Below are positions 44,735-47,655 of a stretch of 47,655 bases of DNA, piece by piece (the stretch's first letter is position 1; each line of letters opens with the position of its first letter). Made by a program: the position numbers and the translations under genes. The stretch is from Prolixibacteraceae bacterium (GTDB taxonomy: Bacteria; Bacteroidota; Bacteroidia; Bacteroidales; Prolixibacteraceae). The notes beneath the pieces were generated by a model, which was not told where the DNA came from, ran no database searches, and saw nothing but the letters and a program-made list of their open reading frames with translations. The DNA lies in the NCBI GenBank assembly GCA_017998095.1, contig JAGODU010000014.1, positions 1-47,655 on the forward strand. Reading direction: 5' to 3'.

Positions 44735-47655
<2,921 letters not shown>

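Overview
The window is low-GC DNA from a Bacteroidota (Bacteroidetes) chromosome, most likely of the order Bacteroidales or a relative. Several signs support this: promoters of the form TTTG-N17-21-TAnnTTTG, weak Shine-Dalgarno sequences, a C-terminal Por/type IX secretion sorting domain on a secreted esterase, a long-form IspG, and typical Bacteroidota neighbours (acpP-fabF-rnc, an RprXY-like two-component pair, paired DUF6452/DUF6048 proteins, orphan sugar-binding lipoproteins). No rRNA, tRNA, CRISPR array, prophage or intact insertion sequence was seen. The species cannot be named from this sequence.

Region 1 (1-1538) holds the end of a thioredoxin-fold/peroxiredoxin-type gene and then 1.2 kb of AT-rich DNA. 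That stretch contains a terminator-like hairpin, a short tandem repeat, a gene remnant, a perfect 42-bp inverted repeat and two LacI-type operators.

Region 2 (1539-18270) is a hexuronate (pectin-derived sugar acid) catabolic locus in three transcription units. These are kduI-kduD; lacI-uxaC-small coiled-coil gene on the minus strand; and a nine-gene operon, kdgK-kdgA-uxuB(SDR)-second PfkB kinase-XylF-like lipoprotein-LarA-like epimerase-gnd-hexuronate MFS transporter-uxaE, closed by a hairpin terminator. The same palindrome, TGCAAACGTTTGCA or a one-sided variant, lies before kduI (twice) and between lacI and kdgK. KduI, KduD, KdgK and KdgA take unsaturated uronates to pyruvate and glyceraldehyde-3-phosphate. 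UxaC, UxaE and the SDR take galacturonate or glucuronate to D-mannonate. Mannonate dehydratase (UxuA) is not present here. The operon instead carries a LarA-family alpha-hydroxyacid epimerase, a divergent PfkB kinase and 6-phosphogluconate dehydrogenase. This suggests a route mannonate -> gluconate -> 6-phosphogluconate -> ribulose-5-phosphate, which is the main hypothesis of this report. A DedA/VTT-like membrane protein and a lipoprotein of unknown function are embedded between kduD and the lacI-uxaC unit.

Region 3 (18345-39815) is mostly conserved housekeeping: a soluble histidine kinase, ispG, a UDP-glucuronate 4-epimerase-like gene, a lipid A biosynthesis N-terminal-domain protein, yebC, lepA, an RprY/RprX-like pair, rnc-fabF-acpP, purN, an M23 peptidase, a YitT protein, a PorT-like barrel, leuS, a small helical protein, the DUF6048/DUF6452 pair and a YycJ-type metallo-beta-lactamase.

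Region 4 (40026-47655) carries a long-chain acyl-CoA synthetase, a secreted sialate-O-acetylesterase-type esterase, an orphan family-1 solute-binding lipoprotein and a large GH2 beta-galactosidase cut by the right edge. Apart from the acyl-CoA synthetase, these are carbohydrate-handling functions.
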